The position numbers and the translations under genes were made by a program. The notes under the pieces were generated by a model, which ran no database searches, was not told the DNA's origin, and saw only the letters and a list, made by a program, of their open reading frames with translations. This document shows, piece by piece, positions 32,201 through 47,000 of a stretch of DNA of 64,000 nucleotides. The stretch is from Aplysia californica (lineage: Eukaryota; Mollusca; Gastropoda; Aplysiida; Aplysiidae): positions 913,328-977,327 of the forward strand of contig NW_004797304.1 of NCBI RefSeq assembly GCF_000002075.1, written 5' to 3'. Position 1 is the first letter of the stretch. Every line of letters starts with the position of its first letter.

Positions 32201-35200
32201 GACTCGCAACCGTAAGGTCGTGGGTTCGAATCCTGTCAGGGGCCTGACGTTGTGTCCTTGGGAAAGGCACTTTGCACAAATTTTCCTCACTTCACCCAGG
32301 TGGAAATGGGTACTCGGCTATAGACAGTAAAGATCTTGTCGGTTTGATAGTGTTTGAGTGCGTGAAATCCGCAGCTTGCACTGTATGCTTCTTCCGAAGC
32401 TGAGAATGTTTCTGAGTGTTCTCAGAGGGTCTGCTGGGGTAATAATAGTTGTAAAGCGCATAAAGCATGCTCTTGAGCATGGATATGCGCTATATAAATG
32501 CAATTATTATTATTACTAGGCATAATTGAGTGGGTAAGTTAATCTTTGCTCTAAGTATATATTTAAGTCTAATGCGGCCTCATTACTAAAAATTTCATGT
32601 GAATCTGAAATCCATTTTGTGGTCGTGTCTGTTTCTTCCTTTTTTTGGGGGGGGGGGGGGTATTTTATTCTCATATAATTCTTACATTATGATTTTAATT
32701 GTTTCTATTTTACAGCTGAGCATGCTCCCAGAAAGTGTCTTGTCTGATGTGGTCTCGTAAGTACTTTCAAGTTTTTATTTCATAGAGTTGTTGACTTGGC
32801 TAACTTAATGAAAGAATAAGCTAAGTTCTAAGACTGGTTCTTGCATAGTTTGTTACTACATGTTTCCTTTTAATTGTTATTATGTACTGTTTGCAAAAGG
32901 AAAAGGATACCAGACTTTAATGATTGTTAATGTTAGAACTCTGACTAAAGGGTCTTGTGTTCAATTCTGCAATTGAAAATGAAAAATATATATATATTAC
33001 TGAAATCCTGCACTTCAGAGGATATGTGTTAAATCCTTCACCTTATAATAAACAACATGTGTTAAATCGTATGTTTGCTAATCCTTAACTCTTTATTTAC
33101 GGCAAGCTGCTCCCAGCGGCTCGCGGTCGGAACCACTGTGCCGCTGGGTCATTGACAGCGGCTCGGGCACATTCCTTTATGACGACTTCGACATCTTATA
33201 TCCGCAGTTCATTCATTAGATGAAGAACTATCAAAATAGGTTTGCTAGTTTCGATTTAATGACGTTTTTGTCCTTTTTAGATTTAGCACAAAAAAGGGCC
33301 CCAGTGTAGTGGGTGTACTCCCCTCGGAGATAAATAGTTAAACAATGTGTATGAGGTCCTGAACTCAATTTATCTGGAATCCTAAACTTTGCTATACATT
33401 TGTACGTGCAGCTACAACCTGTGGCTGATGGAATGTTCCCACGACTCCAGCACCTGCCACGCCTGCCTGTTCTTCTCTCAGTCCTTCACATACAAAGTCA
33501 TCCTGCGGCTGTTTGACCAGAAGGACGGCATGCGCAAGCTCATCAATGTGGTAAGTGCCTATGTATAGTCATAACTTATGGCCTGCATTTCTGGAATGGA
33601 TGGGGAAGAATTATTGTCTTGTTGTGTGATTAGATGGCGTCTATGGTAGGTCTTATTTCTTTATTTTCCTTCTGCTTCTTCTCTCTGTGCTACTTTTCTT
33701 GATCTCAGTAGTGTCTGATGTAATAGTAAGACTTTTCACCATTGGTAAAAGAAGACTTGAAGTTCTATTCTTGTATTAGGGAGTTACCTGATCATATAAC
33801 TTCGTTTGTTTACTGAGATGCTGTGTCCCATGCAGCTTTTGTTTTCCTTGACAGAGTCAAAAACAACCAGCTTCTGAAGTAATCAAAGATTTTTTCGCTG
33901 ACGTAAAACATTTACAATTTATTGTTCATGTAGCCTGTCAAGTACAAAAGATTCTTAGTCCTTGTAAAAGTATTTAAAATCATCTTGAGAAACTGGAGGA
34001 TTGGGGACCTGTTTCAGTGTGAACCTCTGACCAGTGTCCCTTCAAACTATGACCCCCTGTGCCAATTGCACAAGATCCAGGGCCGTCAGCGATAGCCAGA
34101 AAGCTCTGACCAATGTCAATTGTCTTTGTTTCCAGATCTCCACCCTGAGCATCCACAGCCTGGAAGGGGCTAACGATGAATCTGAGGACGCTCTTCACCA
34201 GATGCGACAGAGAGCACGCCTGGTGTGTGGCACACTGCGCATGTACTTCAAGACACACAACATTCTCAAGGCAGATGAACTGAGGAGGGTTCACCACCAT
34301 GAGGGAGGCAGCTCTTCTGTGAGAGAGGGAAAGGTGAGGGGATTGCTGTGCTAGCACTCATGCAGACACTTTATCGACAGCAACTTTTAACTGTTCTAAG
34401 CCCAGAAAGCAAAATTTTTTAGTAGAGATAACAACTTTTTGAATTTTTTAAAAGTTGTACCCATTTTCTGTATCTCTTCTTTCTTGTTCTTTTTCAAAAT
34501 TTAGAATCTGATATTCAACAAAATGTTTGTGGAGCACATGAAATGAAATAAGAAATTAAAAAAATTGGGATGTTGTACATTTGAACAACAGGCCAATGAT
34601 ATTTAATTTACTGAACTGACACATTCCTTTTTGAAGGGGTTTTTTTTTTGTCATGGAGAATAGTTTCTTTACTTTCATAAAACATTCATAGTTTTGTTCC
34701 AGCTATTTTCTCACAGCTGTCAGTGGTGGACATGTTTTGGGTATCATACGTTAATACTGAATATTATCACCTGTAAAAATCCGTTGTACTGCAGGTTGAA
34801 GAACTGGCAGTCGACTACTCCTGAAATATAGTAGGGGAACGCAAAGAAGAAGAAGATACTGAATATATGAGAAGGTCTCTGTTTATTACTGATCACTTCA
34901 CACTGTTCTGTACGACTTGTTCTCCAGTGTGTGAAGGACACGAAGCATTCGATGGAAGAAGAAGTGGATGTATTGCTGAACTACCTGCCGCCCAGGTCTG
35001 ACTGGCTGCCGGAGATTCTGATCAACAAGTTGGGAGGGCTGTCCATCTTGTGCCAGCACATTGCCCTCTCCCCGACCTGGGAGAATTATCAGGGAAAGTA
35101 GGTCACCAGATGCTGTATGGTTGTAGGTTATCTTGAGTCAGGGAAAATAGGTGGCCAGATGTTTTAAGGTTGTAGTTAACCATGAATATAATATTTCACC

Positions 35201-38010
35201 GGGAATGGATTAGGTTGAAAATTGTTGAGAGATGAATGAACAATTTTGGGGTCTTTTTGATTAGAGGGAGTGTGAGTTTGTTTAGGTGGATATTTCTCTG
35301 TACCATTTTAATTTCATATGTTCATGTGTAGTTTGTATGAAATGTAGTTCAGTTTGTGACCTAAAGAAATGTCAGTATTCTTTTGGGGTTTCGTTTTTGG
35401 CTGCCGTTGCCAATTAACTTAAGCCTGAGGAGTTATTATGAAGTCTTGTAATATAAGCATTTTGTCTGAAGGGCTACACATTGGCGAGAATCCACCTTTG
35501 CTTTGGCCGTTGAAAAATCTTGTCAGTATGTTACTGTTTTCGCACCCATAAAAATGACAGCTTTTTTTGTATGCTTCCCAGGAAGTTGGGATTGTTTCAG
35601 AATGCTATCATGTCTGCTAAGGTAATAATATAGATAGTAAAGCACTTAAAGCGTGCTGTTGAGCAGGAATTTGGGCTATACAAATGCAATCTATTATTAT
35701 TGTGCAGGACGGACACGATTGTGGCGGCCTTGGACGTGCTCAGCATGTGCAGCGTGTCCCACAGGACCCAGCTATTGCTCAACGGCAACGTCAGCCTCAG
35801 GAACAATGTCGTCACGCCGATCATGTGGTCAGTCCTAGAGAATTGATGATGATAATGATAAATTAGAATTGTATTTATAAAGTGCACGTCCGTAATAGAA
35901 AGTAGGCCCTATGCAGTGTACAATTTATTATGATGATTAAAAAGAGATGTACTCAACGCTAATTCAAGTATTATACTGTAATATGCCATTGATTAATTAT
36001 TTCGTGACTGGTCCAGAAAGTTTAGATATCTTGATTGCTTATGTAAAATAGTAAATACAGTTGAATCTGATTTAACAGCCAATTGTCCAAGATAATCACT
36101 TGTATGAATGGTCACTTCCCAGACCCCCCCACCCGCGTAAAAAATATATTATAATGACACTGTTCGAGACGTCCACTGTCTAAGACAATCACTGTTCTCC
36201 TTGACAGTGGGTGGCCATCTTGGACAATCTCAACTGTAATTGTCTCTTTGAATTCTTATGACTGATGGCTGTCTTAAGACATGATAATGCTTTATGTACA
36301 ATGTTATGAAATGCTCTTCCTTCATTTTTTGCGTCTCCAGTATACTGGTGCGTCTGGCAGAGGGTGAAGTGGTCAGCGATGCCGAGATTCAGAAGTCAGC
36401 GCTGAGGGTCATCTGTAACTGTGTGTGTGGACCTTTTGAAAGGGTAACCAACTGTCTTTGTAGATCTTGTGTCCCTTGGCTGTCGAGATTGAGTTAAATC
36501 TATAGAGTATTGATTTTTCTTTTGTTGAGTCAAGCTGTTGGTTCATCTGTGAAAAGAGAGATCTTGCACAGCCATCTGTTTGTCGTTGCGTGGTGAAGAC
36601 ATACGTTTAAATACTGAATGAGGAAATTATTTTACTGAGTTATCTATCTGCTGGAATGTTATATCCCTCTCAGCGCAGGTTAATCCTCACAGCCAGGGCT
36701 GAAGCAGCCTGCCTGTTACATGAACCAAACTCGGGGGAGGGGGGGGGGGGATATGGAGCATTTGAAATTATAGTAACTAGTCGATTTATGAGTGGAGACT
36801 TCAGGCCAACTTAATTTCCTCAAGTATAAAATGCAGCTGGATTTTGATTAATGGCAAATTATAATTTATTTTGTGTATATTCAAGTGTTTGGGCAAGTTG
36901 TTGAGGCTGCCACTGGTAGGTCCTACTTCTTTTCTTACTCTTTTTGTCTTGCTTTTTCTCTGCTCTTCATGACTGTGTGTCGATGTGTTTCTCTTTACTT
37001 GACCATCAGTTGATAGAATGGTATTTCCACCCTGCGTAATGTTTGCATAAAAGAAAAAGATATGTGCACTTGTTGTGAAAGGGTGCCACAGGTAGGTCCT
37101 ACTTCTTTCCTCTCTGTCTGGTTTTCTAAACTGTGGGTTTTGCTTTATCCTAACGCTAAAAGACTGCTATGTAGGGGTTGCTGTAAAAGAAAAAAATCCA
37201 TTTGAGCAATTTCTTCTTGGAACAGTTTGGGAATGGAGTTCTGAGGTACCACCCCAGCAGCAGTCGCAAGAAGAACAACAGTGGTGAGGAAGATCTCCTA
37301 TCGACCATGTGGAACAGCATCCGCACAAACAATGGCATTATGGTATGTGAGGTGCCGTTTGTTTTGCTCACAAATTGCATTTCTTTGTCTTGGTATGTTG
37401 TTTTACTTTTGATTCTGGCTTTGAAAGTGTCAGAGAAGTAACGAGCTTAGTAAAATATGCCTTAAAAAAAAAAGAATTGTGGTAAATGTATATTTTCAGT
37501 ACCCTTATCATTACCAGTGCGGCACCCATTTTTTCTAAGAAAATCACTCATTTAAACACTTTTCTTTTAAAATTATAGATTAATGAAACATTGTTGATCA
37601 TCCTCAGGAAATTTTATTCAGGAAAACTCAAGTGTGCAGATATTCATTATTAATGAGAAAATGCTTTGGATGGATGTACAGTAAAGTAGAAATCCTTATA
37701 GAATAAAACTACGGAAAGAATATACTGTTCAACATGTGCACTCCTACCTTTTGGCCCTTAACTCACAGTGTTGAAAGGGGTTTGGTGGGGGGGGGGGGGG
37801 AGTTGTACTGATGCAATATTTCTCTTTTTTTCCCCTTCTTACCCTTCCAGGTGGTGTTGAAACTGCTCAGCGTGAAAACACCCATCACAGATGCAGATGC
37901 TATTAGAACACTAGCCTGTAAGGTAAGTCCTCGCCACGCACCCCTCCCCACCTACTCTCATTTTCCCCCTTCTCTCTCTCTCACTCACACTCACTCACTC
38001 ACACGCACGT

Positions 38011-38064
<54 letters not shown>

Positions 38065-38078
38065 ACACACTCACTCAC

Positions 38079-38141
<63 letters not shown>

Positions 38142-41032
38142 CTGACTCACATTCACACACACATTTTTTCATTGGTGCGTATTTCTCTATTTTTGAGTGG
38201 TATGTTGCGCTGTTGTGTGATTAGTTCCTGCTATTTCTTCTCTGATTCTTTTATTGTACTCATCTATACTTGACAAAATGTAACTGTTCATCACCACAGA
38301 CTACCAACTTCCCAGCAGCAGGGACTGCCATATCTTACACCTTTAATGCTTCAGCTGTGACTGACATATGGGTCCCAGGAACATTTTTTTTTATGGGGGG
38401 TTACAGGCAAAATGATATAAAGTGTCAGAGTGAGTGTGTTAAGGGGATTTTCTTTCTTCATTCCTTTTGTTACTTACTCAGGCCTGAGAGTTTCGTAACT
38501 TGTTTTCAGGCTCTCGTTGGCATGTCAAGATCGGAAACCATTCGACAAATTATCGGCAAACTTCCCCCTCTCAACAATGGACAGCTGCAGAGTAAGTCCT
38601 GAGATTTTCATGCTTGATTCAGTGAGAAGATGAATACGTTATACAAAACTATGACATGACTGATATATTGTGTCGTTTATTTTATACTCTCTTGATTTTT
38701 CATCACAGATGTGTATATCTACCTTGCAAAGTTTAATTTATTGCAAAAACATGTATATTACAAATGTGCTGGACAAATTTCTTTTCTTTTTTTTTTTTAA
38801 AGACAGGTTATTATTTGAGTAGTGGTAGCACTTATGAATTACTGGTTCTGTTTAATAATGTAATTTACAATTTGAAACCTTGACCCTGTTTTATTAAAAA
38901 TACCCTATACATTGTTCAAACCATGCTGCTGTTGTGTTACATCACAGATAAAAACAGCTTACTTGATTGTTATAATACTTTGAGATGTAAGATTCTCTTA
39001 TCAAGAAACTTTGTGAGATATAAGGTTCTCTGAATATGTTTTATGTCATATTACTTTTGTCAAGAATGCTTCATTGTCTTTTTTACGTCTTTCTCGCGAC
39101 TGCTGCTGTTGCTGTTCAGGTTTGATGAAAGAGCCGGTGCTGTCAGACTACCGTCAGATTCACATTCAGTTTTGCAAGTATGCTTCAACCCTGCTGGAGA
39201 AGATTGCGGGCAGACAGGCCAACATCCTGGGTGCTGCCACATTGGAGGAAATTAGAAAAGTGAGTATTCAATGGGTTCTTTTTTCTTATACAGTCAAACC
39301 TGCACTAATGGCCTCCTGTCCAAGACAATCACCTATACTAATGACCACTCCTGTTGTGGTTTTTTTATATGTATTATGATGACGCTGTCCAAGACATTCA
39401 CCTGTCAAACACAGTTTTCTCCTTGACAATGATGGGTCACAGCTTCGAATGTTCTTCACTTCTCACCAAATCAGTTTACATAAGGGATGGATAGGCAAAT
39501 ATTGGGAATTAAAATTAGTACAGAGTGGTCATTACATTAACCCTCATCCTGCGGGAGCCGGGTTTATGTAGCCCGATAAGCCTATTTCGGCACCTCGCCT
39601 GCGTTCTGGTCCCGAATCAGTGTAGCCCCTGGCTCAGCGCACGCGCAGCGCGCATCCTCTTACGTGTCATTCGGGTCCCGAGTTGGATCCCCATTCACGC
39701 AGGTCAAGTGTGTGTGCGTCAGTCTGCTTGAGTTTGTGTGCGTTTGTGGCCTTCTTCTAGAACCACCTGCGTTGGTTCGTAATCGAGGCATACGTCTCAT
39801 TCAAAACATGCCAAGTTGATAGCTCTAGATGTTCGTCCAATGAAATTATAGAAGAAATTGACCCACTTAGACATGAGGAGCTCGAAAGGATAGTCAGGAA
39901 ACAAGACTTCCATTTTTCTATACAAAATATTTCAAATGAGCTTGATTTTGTATGAAATGATACTACCTGATAAAAGATGAGCTTGTTTAATAGTTTCGAA
40001 TACCCTTGTGCAGGTACAAAGAACAATTTGAGTGTAAAACATTCGGAAATTGACCTAAATTATCCCTTTTCGAACCTCAGATCATTCATAACAACAAGAG
40101 CGTCCAGAAAATTTATTCAAATGGGCGTAACTACTCGTAATGTCTTATCAGCTTGTGAGAGGGGGTTATTCATGTGTTTGTAACACTTTATAAATAGAAT
40201 GCTATGAAGGATAGAGCGTTATTTTCATCATCAGTTAACACACTCCCGCAGTATTCATGGCGAAAACACACGTTTCCTGGCAGGCGCGCTGTACACCAAC
40301 AGTACACACTGAGTGACCCCGGCGGCCTGCCCGGCGAGTCCGACGTAATCGGTTGCTGATAAGATACGCATCTGGGCACAGACGCAGGATAAGAGTTAAG
40401 ATGAAATTGTGTGTATGTAATTACCCCTTCACTGCCGGCTATTAGCTACATAGCTGTGCCGGGGAAAATTGCTCCAATTTACTACAAGCATCACATAGAA
40501 CCCCAACTCCGAAACTCAATTGAAATCATTATCATCACTGTTACAGTCATTCATAATTTCATCTTGAACTTCTGCAGCTAAAAAGGAAGGTTGATAGACT
40601 GGTCTTTTGGATGCCATTGCGAAAAGCAAAAAAAACCCCCAAAAACGTAAACACAACTCAGAACGTCAACACTTCACTTCTTCAAAACAATGAAAATGAC
40701 GCTCAGATTCATGGGAGACTACTGTAATATTAATGAGGATTCGTTGTGACACAGTTTGTCCCTTTTAACAGTGGAAATTTATACTAAAAATGACTTCATC
40801 ATATGGCACAGGGGAGCACTTCTTGGCCCGCTGAATCAGCGGGTCGGGGCAGTGAAGGGGTTAAAGGATGGCAGGTGTTGACTGGAGTTTGAATGTAAGT
40901 CATAGGCTATTGAGCTTAATGATCCATTTTGTTGGTATTTTTTTGCTGTGATTCAGTCTTAAGTTGGGCTCTTGTATGGGTGGCTTCTATGTTTTGTACT
41001 ACTATGTGTTTTTAATCAATTTAAAGCAAGGA

Positions 41033-41088
<56 letters not shown>

Positions 41089-44000
41089 CCCCTCTCTCTC
41101 TCCCTCTCTCTCTCTCCCTCTCTCTCTCTCCCTCTCTCCCTCCATCTCTCTCTCCCTCTCTCCCTCCCTCCCTCCCTCCCTCCCTCTCCTCTTCATCTTT
41201 TGCATGATTTCTTTCCCCTGTCAAACTGTTTCTTCATCATAACTCAGACGACTTTTTTTCACAGAAAGATTGTTTTTAAAGAACAGGAAATTTTTGAAAT
41301 TTCAGACAGATTTTGCCCGTTGTCATATTGTTTTTCTCCCCCCCCCCAGGCCAGTGTTGTTGCCCAGACAAAAATTGTGTTCCAGGACAAAGAACTTTTG
41401 CAGCTCATTCATGAACATCTAATTTCCAAAGGTACTTTTTCACATTAAGAATGAAACAAAAACTTTCTGTGTATTTTTTGTTTTTCTTTCCCTTTGTTAT
41501 TTCAGTCTGTTTGCCTTGCTTTTTGACTTACGCTAAAGGAGTTATTATAATAATGTAATCTACTGACTTTTGTTCGTCTTCTCTGTTTTGTTCCAGAACT
41601 GTGCGGCCGTTATTTTGATGATTTGTGATTTTTATTTCAAGCTGATCTAGTGAAGTTCTTTTGTCATGATGACCATGGCAGTAGTCACTGCTACACATCT
41701 TCAGTCTTCTATTTAAAAAAAAACTCATTTTGCCCAATATTTATATTATATTTTCTTACTTTCTCATCATTTAGGAAAAGTATACTATGTAAATATGTAA
41801 TCAGGTTTCACGCTTTAGCTAATCAAGCATTCGCACTGAAGACACCTTTTTTACACTTTGCTGAATAATGATAACATATTTTCTTCCTTTATTTAATTCT
41901 TTTAACCAGTGTGTGATTTAATGGAAGTTACATGGTGAAATAAACATTGGAGGACATTAGAACCACACTTTTTCCACATCATACTTTAACAGGGTTGTAT
42001 GAGGCAGCGACAGCTCTGCAGAAAGAAGCCAGCCTCCCAAAGTGTGCCACACCCCCACCCCACCCTCCAAGTGCCTCCTCACACATATACTCCCCAACCA
42101 CCCCTAAAATGGTGAGTATTGTTTTTGTCTCTTTGCAGGTTTGTTCATTTTTAAAAAAGTTTGTAGGGGGCTCTCGTGGTCTAGGGGTTACGGTGTTTGC
42201 CTCTCATTCAATAGGCCTTGGGTTCGAATCCAGATAATGACGGGAAAATTTTGTTCTCTAAAATGTTCTCTTTTCACATCCTTTCCTGTCCTCTAACAAT
42301 GTTCTTTCATCTCCACTTTCTGCTCCTACCCCCTCACCTCCTTTGCCCTCTGCTCTGGGCTCCTGGCTCTTTCTGCAGCCTTTCTATTGCTACTCCTTGG
42401 CTCCTTACTGCTGTCTTTCAGCCTCACCCCTGACCTTATGGTGGGTAAGACTACACCTAGCCTTCTCAGATAGGGTGAGAAATCTGGGGGGTCCCGCTTG
42501 CAAGTTGCACACGTTAAAGATTCTTCAGTGGTCCAAAATCAATAGGAGTAGGCTTCGGCCGCCACCCTGACAAACTTAAAAATTCCCTACCTACTGACAA
42601 TGTATAATGTATTCATATGACCTTATGCAGTTGCGAGCACCGTAAAACACTTACCAAAAAGAATAAAAAAATTCTCCCTACTGTGTGTGTTCACAAGAAT
42701 GAATAAAACAGAATAGAAGAAGAATAAATTGATGTCCTCCGTGTTCTCTGTACATATCCCACAAGATGCTGAAAATCCTTCTGCAAGTTGTTCAGAGGTG
42801 CAACTTGTAGTTCCCTCTTTTATTTCGGTCATGTCCATCTTTCTTTTTCCATACTCCAAATGGGTGATATTGTGTGGATGTGCACCTCATTTTTCAAACA
42901 TTTTCGATTTTACTGAAATTAGTAAAAGCATGCAGTCAGTTTCTTTCAAAGGAGGATTGTTCGAGTTTTTAAAAACTCTCCTTACCTTAGGGTCGTCAGT
43001 TGAGCCAGCCAGCAGCAACTAATGGGGCCATGCCTAGTCAGAGCAGCAGAGAGATCTTCCCTTCCACTCCTGGTTCCAGCAGCCAGAGTCCCTGCTCAAA
43101 CTCAACCATCACAGCAGCAACAGCAGCAGCAGCAGTCACGCCAACGACTTCATCAACGCCATCATCTTCTTCAGACAGAGGTGAGTTTGAGCAAAGGAGA
43201 AATTTATAGTTTGAACAACACATACTGTTGAAAATAATTATTCTCTGTACAGTTATTGATAATAATAATAAATGATTAGCATTCTGTAGTGCGAATTCTT
43301 GCTCAACAGCCAGGTCTATGTACTTTCCATCAATATTATTACCCCACCAGACCTGATAGCATTCTGAAACAATCTCAACTTTCTGGGAAGCACACAGTGC
43401 AAGCTGCCATTTTATAGGCATTAAAACACTAAAACTAAAACACACTGACAAGATTATTTGTAAGACGCTTGATTTCACTTTGAGGGAATCTGAGGTCAGG
43501 TCTTCCACTGAATTTGAGTTAATCAGAGAACTCATGTTTGTCTCCATTGTCTTATTGGATACAGAGACTAATTTTAAAACTATTGAGAGCAAAAATGTTC
43601 CTCTCCGATTCCCATCATGTTTAGGGGTTGTTTTTTTTTGTTTTTGTGAGTTTTTCTTATTCTTTGAATGAAAAAGGTTTTTAAAAAAAATCTTCTTTCC
43701 AACTTAAAAAAACATTTCACTTGTACCATTTAAAAACAATTATTTGACAATGAAGAAAACCCAAATCGCTTTAGCTATGATGTCATATTTTCAGTATTTT
43801 TCTTCCCTGTATGTTTGAGGCTTTAGATACTACTAGTTTGTGATTTCCTTGCATGTCTGAAATTTTAAATATAACAACAGTCAAAGCTGATCTAATGGCC
43901 ACCTTCCCAAGACAGTTATCTGTACAAATGACCACTTCCCTCTTCTCCCTTGTCGGGTTTAAAAAAAAAAAAATTTTTTAAACCTTATAATGAAACTGTT

Positions 44001-47000
44001 CAAGCTGTTCACTTGTCTGAGACACCCACTTTTCTCCTTGACAATGGATGGGCCTTTGTGGACAATTTTGACTGCATTTATGATTCCCTTTCATAAAAGT
44101 AATTTGTCACTTTGTCACTTCCCTGCATGTCTGAGGCTTTAAATAATAATATAAGTAATTTGTCACTTCCCTGCATATTTGAAACTTAAAATATAAGTAT
44201 TTTGTCACTTCTGTGCATGTCTGAGGCTTAAAATATAAGTAATTTGTGGCTTCCCTGCTTGTTGTGCCCTCAGGTTTTGCGCCCATACCTGGTCCATCTC
44301 AGGTCAAGACTCCGGCCTGCCCCAGTAGCAGCAGTGTGGGCACGCCCGGTCACATCAAGTTCACCCTGAACAAAACCCCCAACAACACACATCAGCCAGC
44401 TGCTCTCCCGCCCAAGGTGAGGAGGCTTCTTTATTCTCAGTTATGTTGTAGTCACCTCTCTTCCGTAGCAAAATGCGAAATCTGTTTATCAAGTATTAGA
44501 ATGACCAGTGATTTGTTGGAAAAAGTGGGCAAAAATCTCAGGCTGCTGACCGAAGATTGTACTTTTGTCCAGTTTGCTTATTTGGCAATACACGTTGCTA
44601 TTTGTCAGTGCACACCGACAAATAAAAAGTTACCTTTTCCATTTTTTATTTGCAGGGTCTTTTCCCCCTTTGTCTAGTCCTCAGATAAATGTATAAATTT
44701 CATTAATGAAATTTTTGGGTAGCTGTATGAAAATGATGCATACTTGATCATCATTTATTGTTTCTAGGCAAATGAATAAACTACATTGTAGAGGTTGAAA
44801 TCCAAAATCCCTCATTGCTGCGTTTTTAACTACAAAGATCATATGTGTAGCATTTTCTGAATCTTTTTGAGTGTGCAGGTTATCAGACTTTCAATTTTCA
44901 AAAAATATCTTTAAAAGTTTGTTTTTGGTGAATATTTTAAGACAACTCCACAGAACATAAACCTGAAAATGATGACAGCAAAATAAATTTCAAAGTCTAC
45001 TTAACCGCTTCACTGCTGCTCGGCTTGCGGTGTGCATCCATAAATCGGGCCGTCCTATACGCTGTAGATGTGCAGTGTACGCCTGGCAATATCACTGTTT
45101 TGTTTCGTTTCCTACTCAGCCGGTAATTGCAATTTAGTATCAAGAGTGGGCTCCCCTGAAAGCTCTTTTCTTTCTGAGTTAGAGAAGCTTTAGTTTGCCC
45201 CAGTTAGACCAACAATGACCGAAGTAGCGTGAATTAGAGCGTCACTCCCTCTTCACAATTCTAGTGTCTCACTCTAGCTCCGAGCTATGGCTGATCACTC
45301 GTGATGTACGCTCTCAACGTATTAAGCTATCGACGAAATTTTTGCTAACGATGATAGCGGTTCATTCATTTCCCTTTAAAATGATATAGACATTGTTATG
45401 CATTTGATGCATTACCACAGAGTAAATAGCACTTTAAAAGGATCACCCGTTTGAGTGCTATTCCTGGAAACAAGGTCAGCATAGGGCAGGGAATATAGGT
45501 CAGCAGTGAAGGGGTTAAGACACAAAAACTAATAAATAAAAATAATCCAAATTATCACATTCAAAGACATTATTTTGGGGAATATTTTAAAAAATTGAAA
45601 TGATGTTGGAAATAGATTTGCACCCTTTTCTCTCTTTTTTTTAGATCCATGTTTGGAAATTCATTGTTTATTTTTTTTTTTTGCCCATGCATGTAGCTCT
45701 CTTTTGGTTTTCCCAGATCACCACATATATACATATACTTTTTTCCCTCTCTCCTTGCTCAATTTTTTAAAAACGGTTTACTTTTATATAAGTCACTGTT
45801 ACTTTATGATGGCAGCAAGAATCAGAATTAATGTAATTTTTGTGACCTTGGCTCACTCTTGTTACAGTCCACAAAGAGGCGGTTCCTAAAGGACCGGGAA
45901 GGCTACGTGCCCGCCGGCGGTCTGTCACGGACCAAAACCAGTGAGTACGACATCTCGCTGGACAAGATTGTGACCGAGTATTTGCGGAAGCAGCACGCCC
46001 TCTGTCCACAGCCCATCTCCACGTGTCCCACCATGTCGCTGTTTGTGTAAGTACTTTGTTTAGTTGTAGTAAGGTTTTACAGTGCGCGCAACTGCATAGG
46101 GTCATATGTACGAGCACCAAGGGGTGGATGTCAACAGAGAAGTCCAAACGGGGAATCAGGCTTACTCTGCTCACCTCTCTAGCCTCAACAGCACAAAGTC
46201 TGCTTCGACTATCAAGGCACCCCGGAAATGGCAGTACACAAGACAGTGACAAGCATACAAGAAAAGGAAAGGAAAAAATGATGATAGTAAGGATGAGGAA
46301 AGAAAAAGCAGCAGTTCCTCCTATTTTGTTCCGGCACAGTATGAGCTTGACACAACCTAATTACAATTCTGCTGTGCATAAAAACATGTTAATATCCCCC
46401 TTTTGGGAATGGCCTAAAGACAACTTCATTCAGTAGCACTGCCCTAGTGGGGTATGTTAGTATTCACACGATTATTTCTGTAGTAAAAGTAAAGTATTAT
46501 ATAGCCCCCCACCATATCTTTGTGCAGCACAAGGATTGCAGCACATCGTTTCCTGTTTCTGTGAGGCATAGCTACAAGCCCATTGTGACCCCTTCTGTGA
46601 CTGCGGATGTTGCACACATAGAGCATCATATGCATTACTTTTCCCAATTGTTTGACTCTCTCTTTTCAAAAATGTTATATCCTTTTCTGCAAGCAGGGTG
46701 GTTATAGAGCACCTACTGATGATCCCACTTCTTTTCTTGTTCTCTATTGCCTTTGTCTGTCTATCTTGCTTTTTTTCTCTCCATGTCATTGTTTGCAAAA
46801 GTGTACATAAGATAATTTGTTTTGTCGAGGTTTTTCTTTATCCCATGTCATGCTCAAGTGGGTTGTTGGAGGAGGGCACCTGTGATGGGTACTTTTTCTT
46901 TTCTTTCTATCTTTTGTTGCTGTCTTAACTCTTACTGTTTTACTTACATTAAATGGTTCGTAATGTGTCGGTATGCTTTTTTAAACTCTCAAACTAAGCT

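Noticed and set aside
32171-32245. tRNA gene
   Set aside because: A and B boxes are present but the body continues as a SINE with a simple-repeat tail and the cloverleaf is incomplete; the same holds for the heads at 1,560, 42,166, 55,920 and 60,782.
37851-38273. 140-residue frame with His-Thr and Ser-Leu runs
   Set aside because: Beyond exon 18 it is a translation of CA and CT microsatellites in the intron.
40972-41448. 158-residue Ser/Leu/Pro-rich frame
   Set aside because: Translation of CT-rich repeat; only 41,350-41,431 is coding, in DCAF1.
43038-43592. 184-residue minus-strand frame
   Set aside because: Antisense shadow of DCAF1 exon 23 and a SINE; no family resemblance.
45767-46252. 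161-residue minus-strand frame
   Set aside because: Antisense shadow of DCAF1 exon 25 plus SINE tail sequence.
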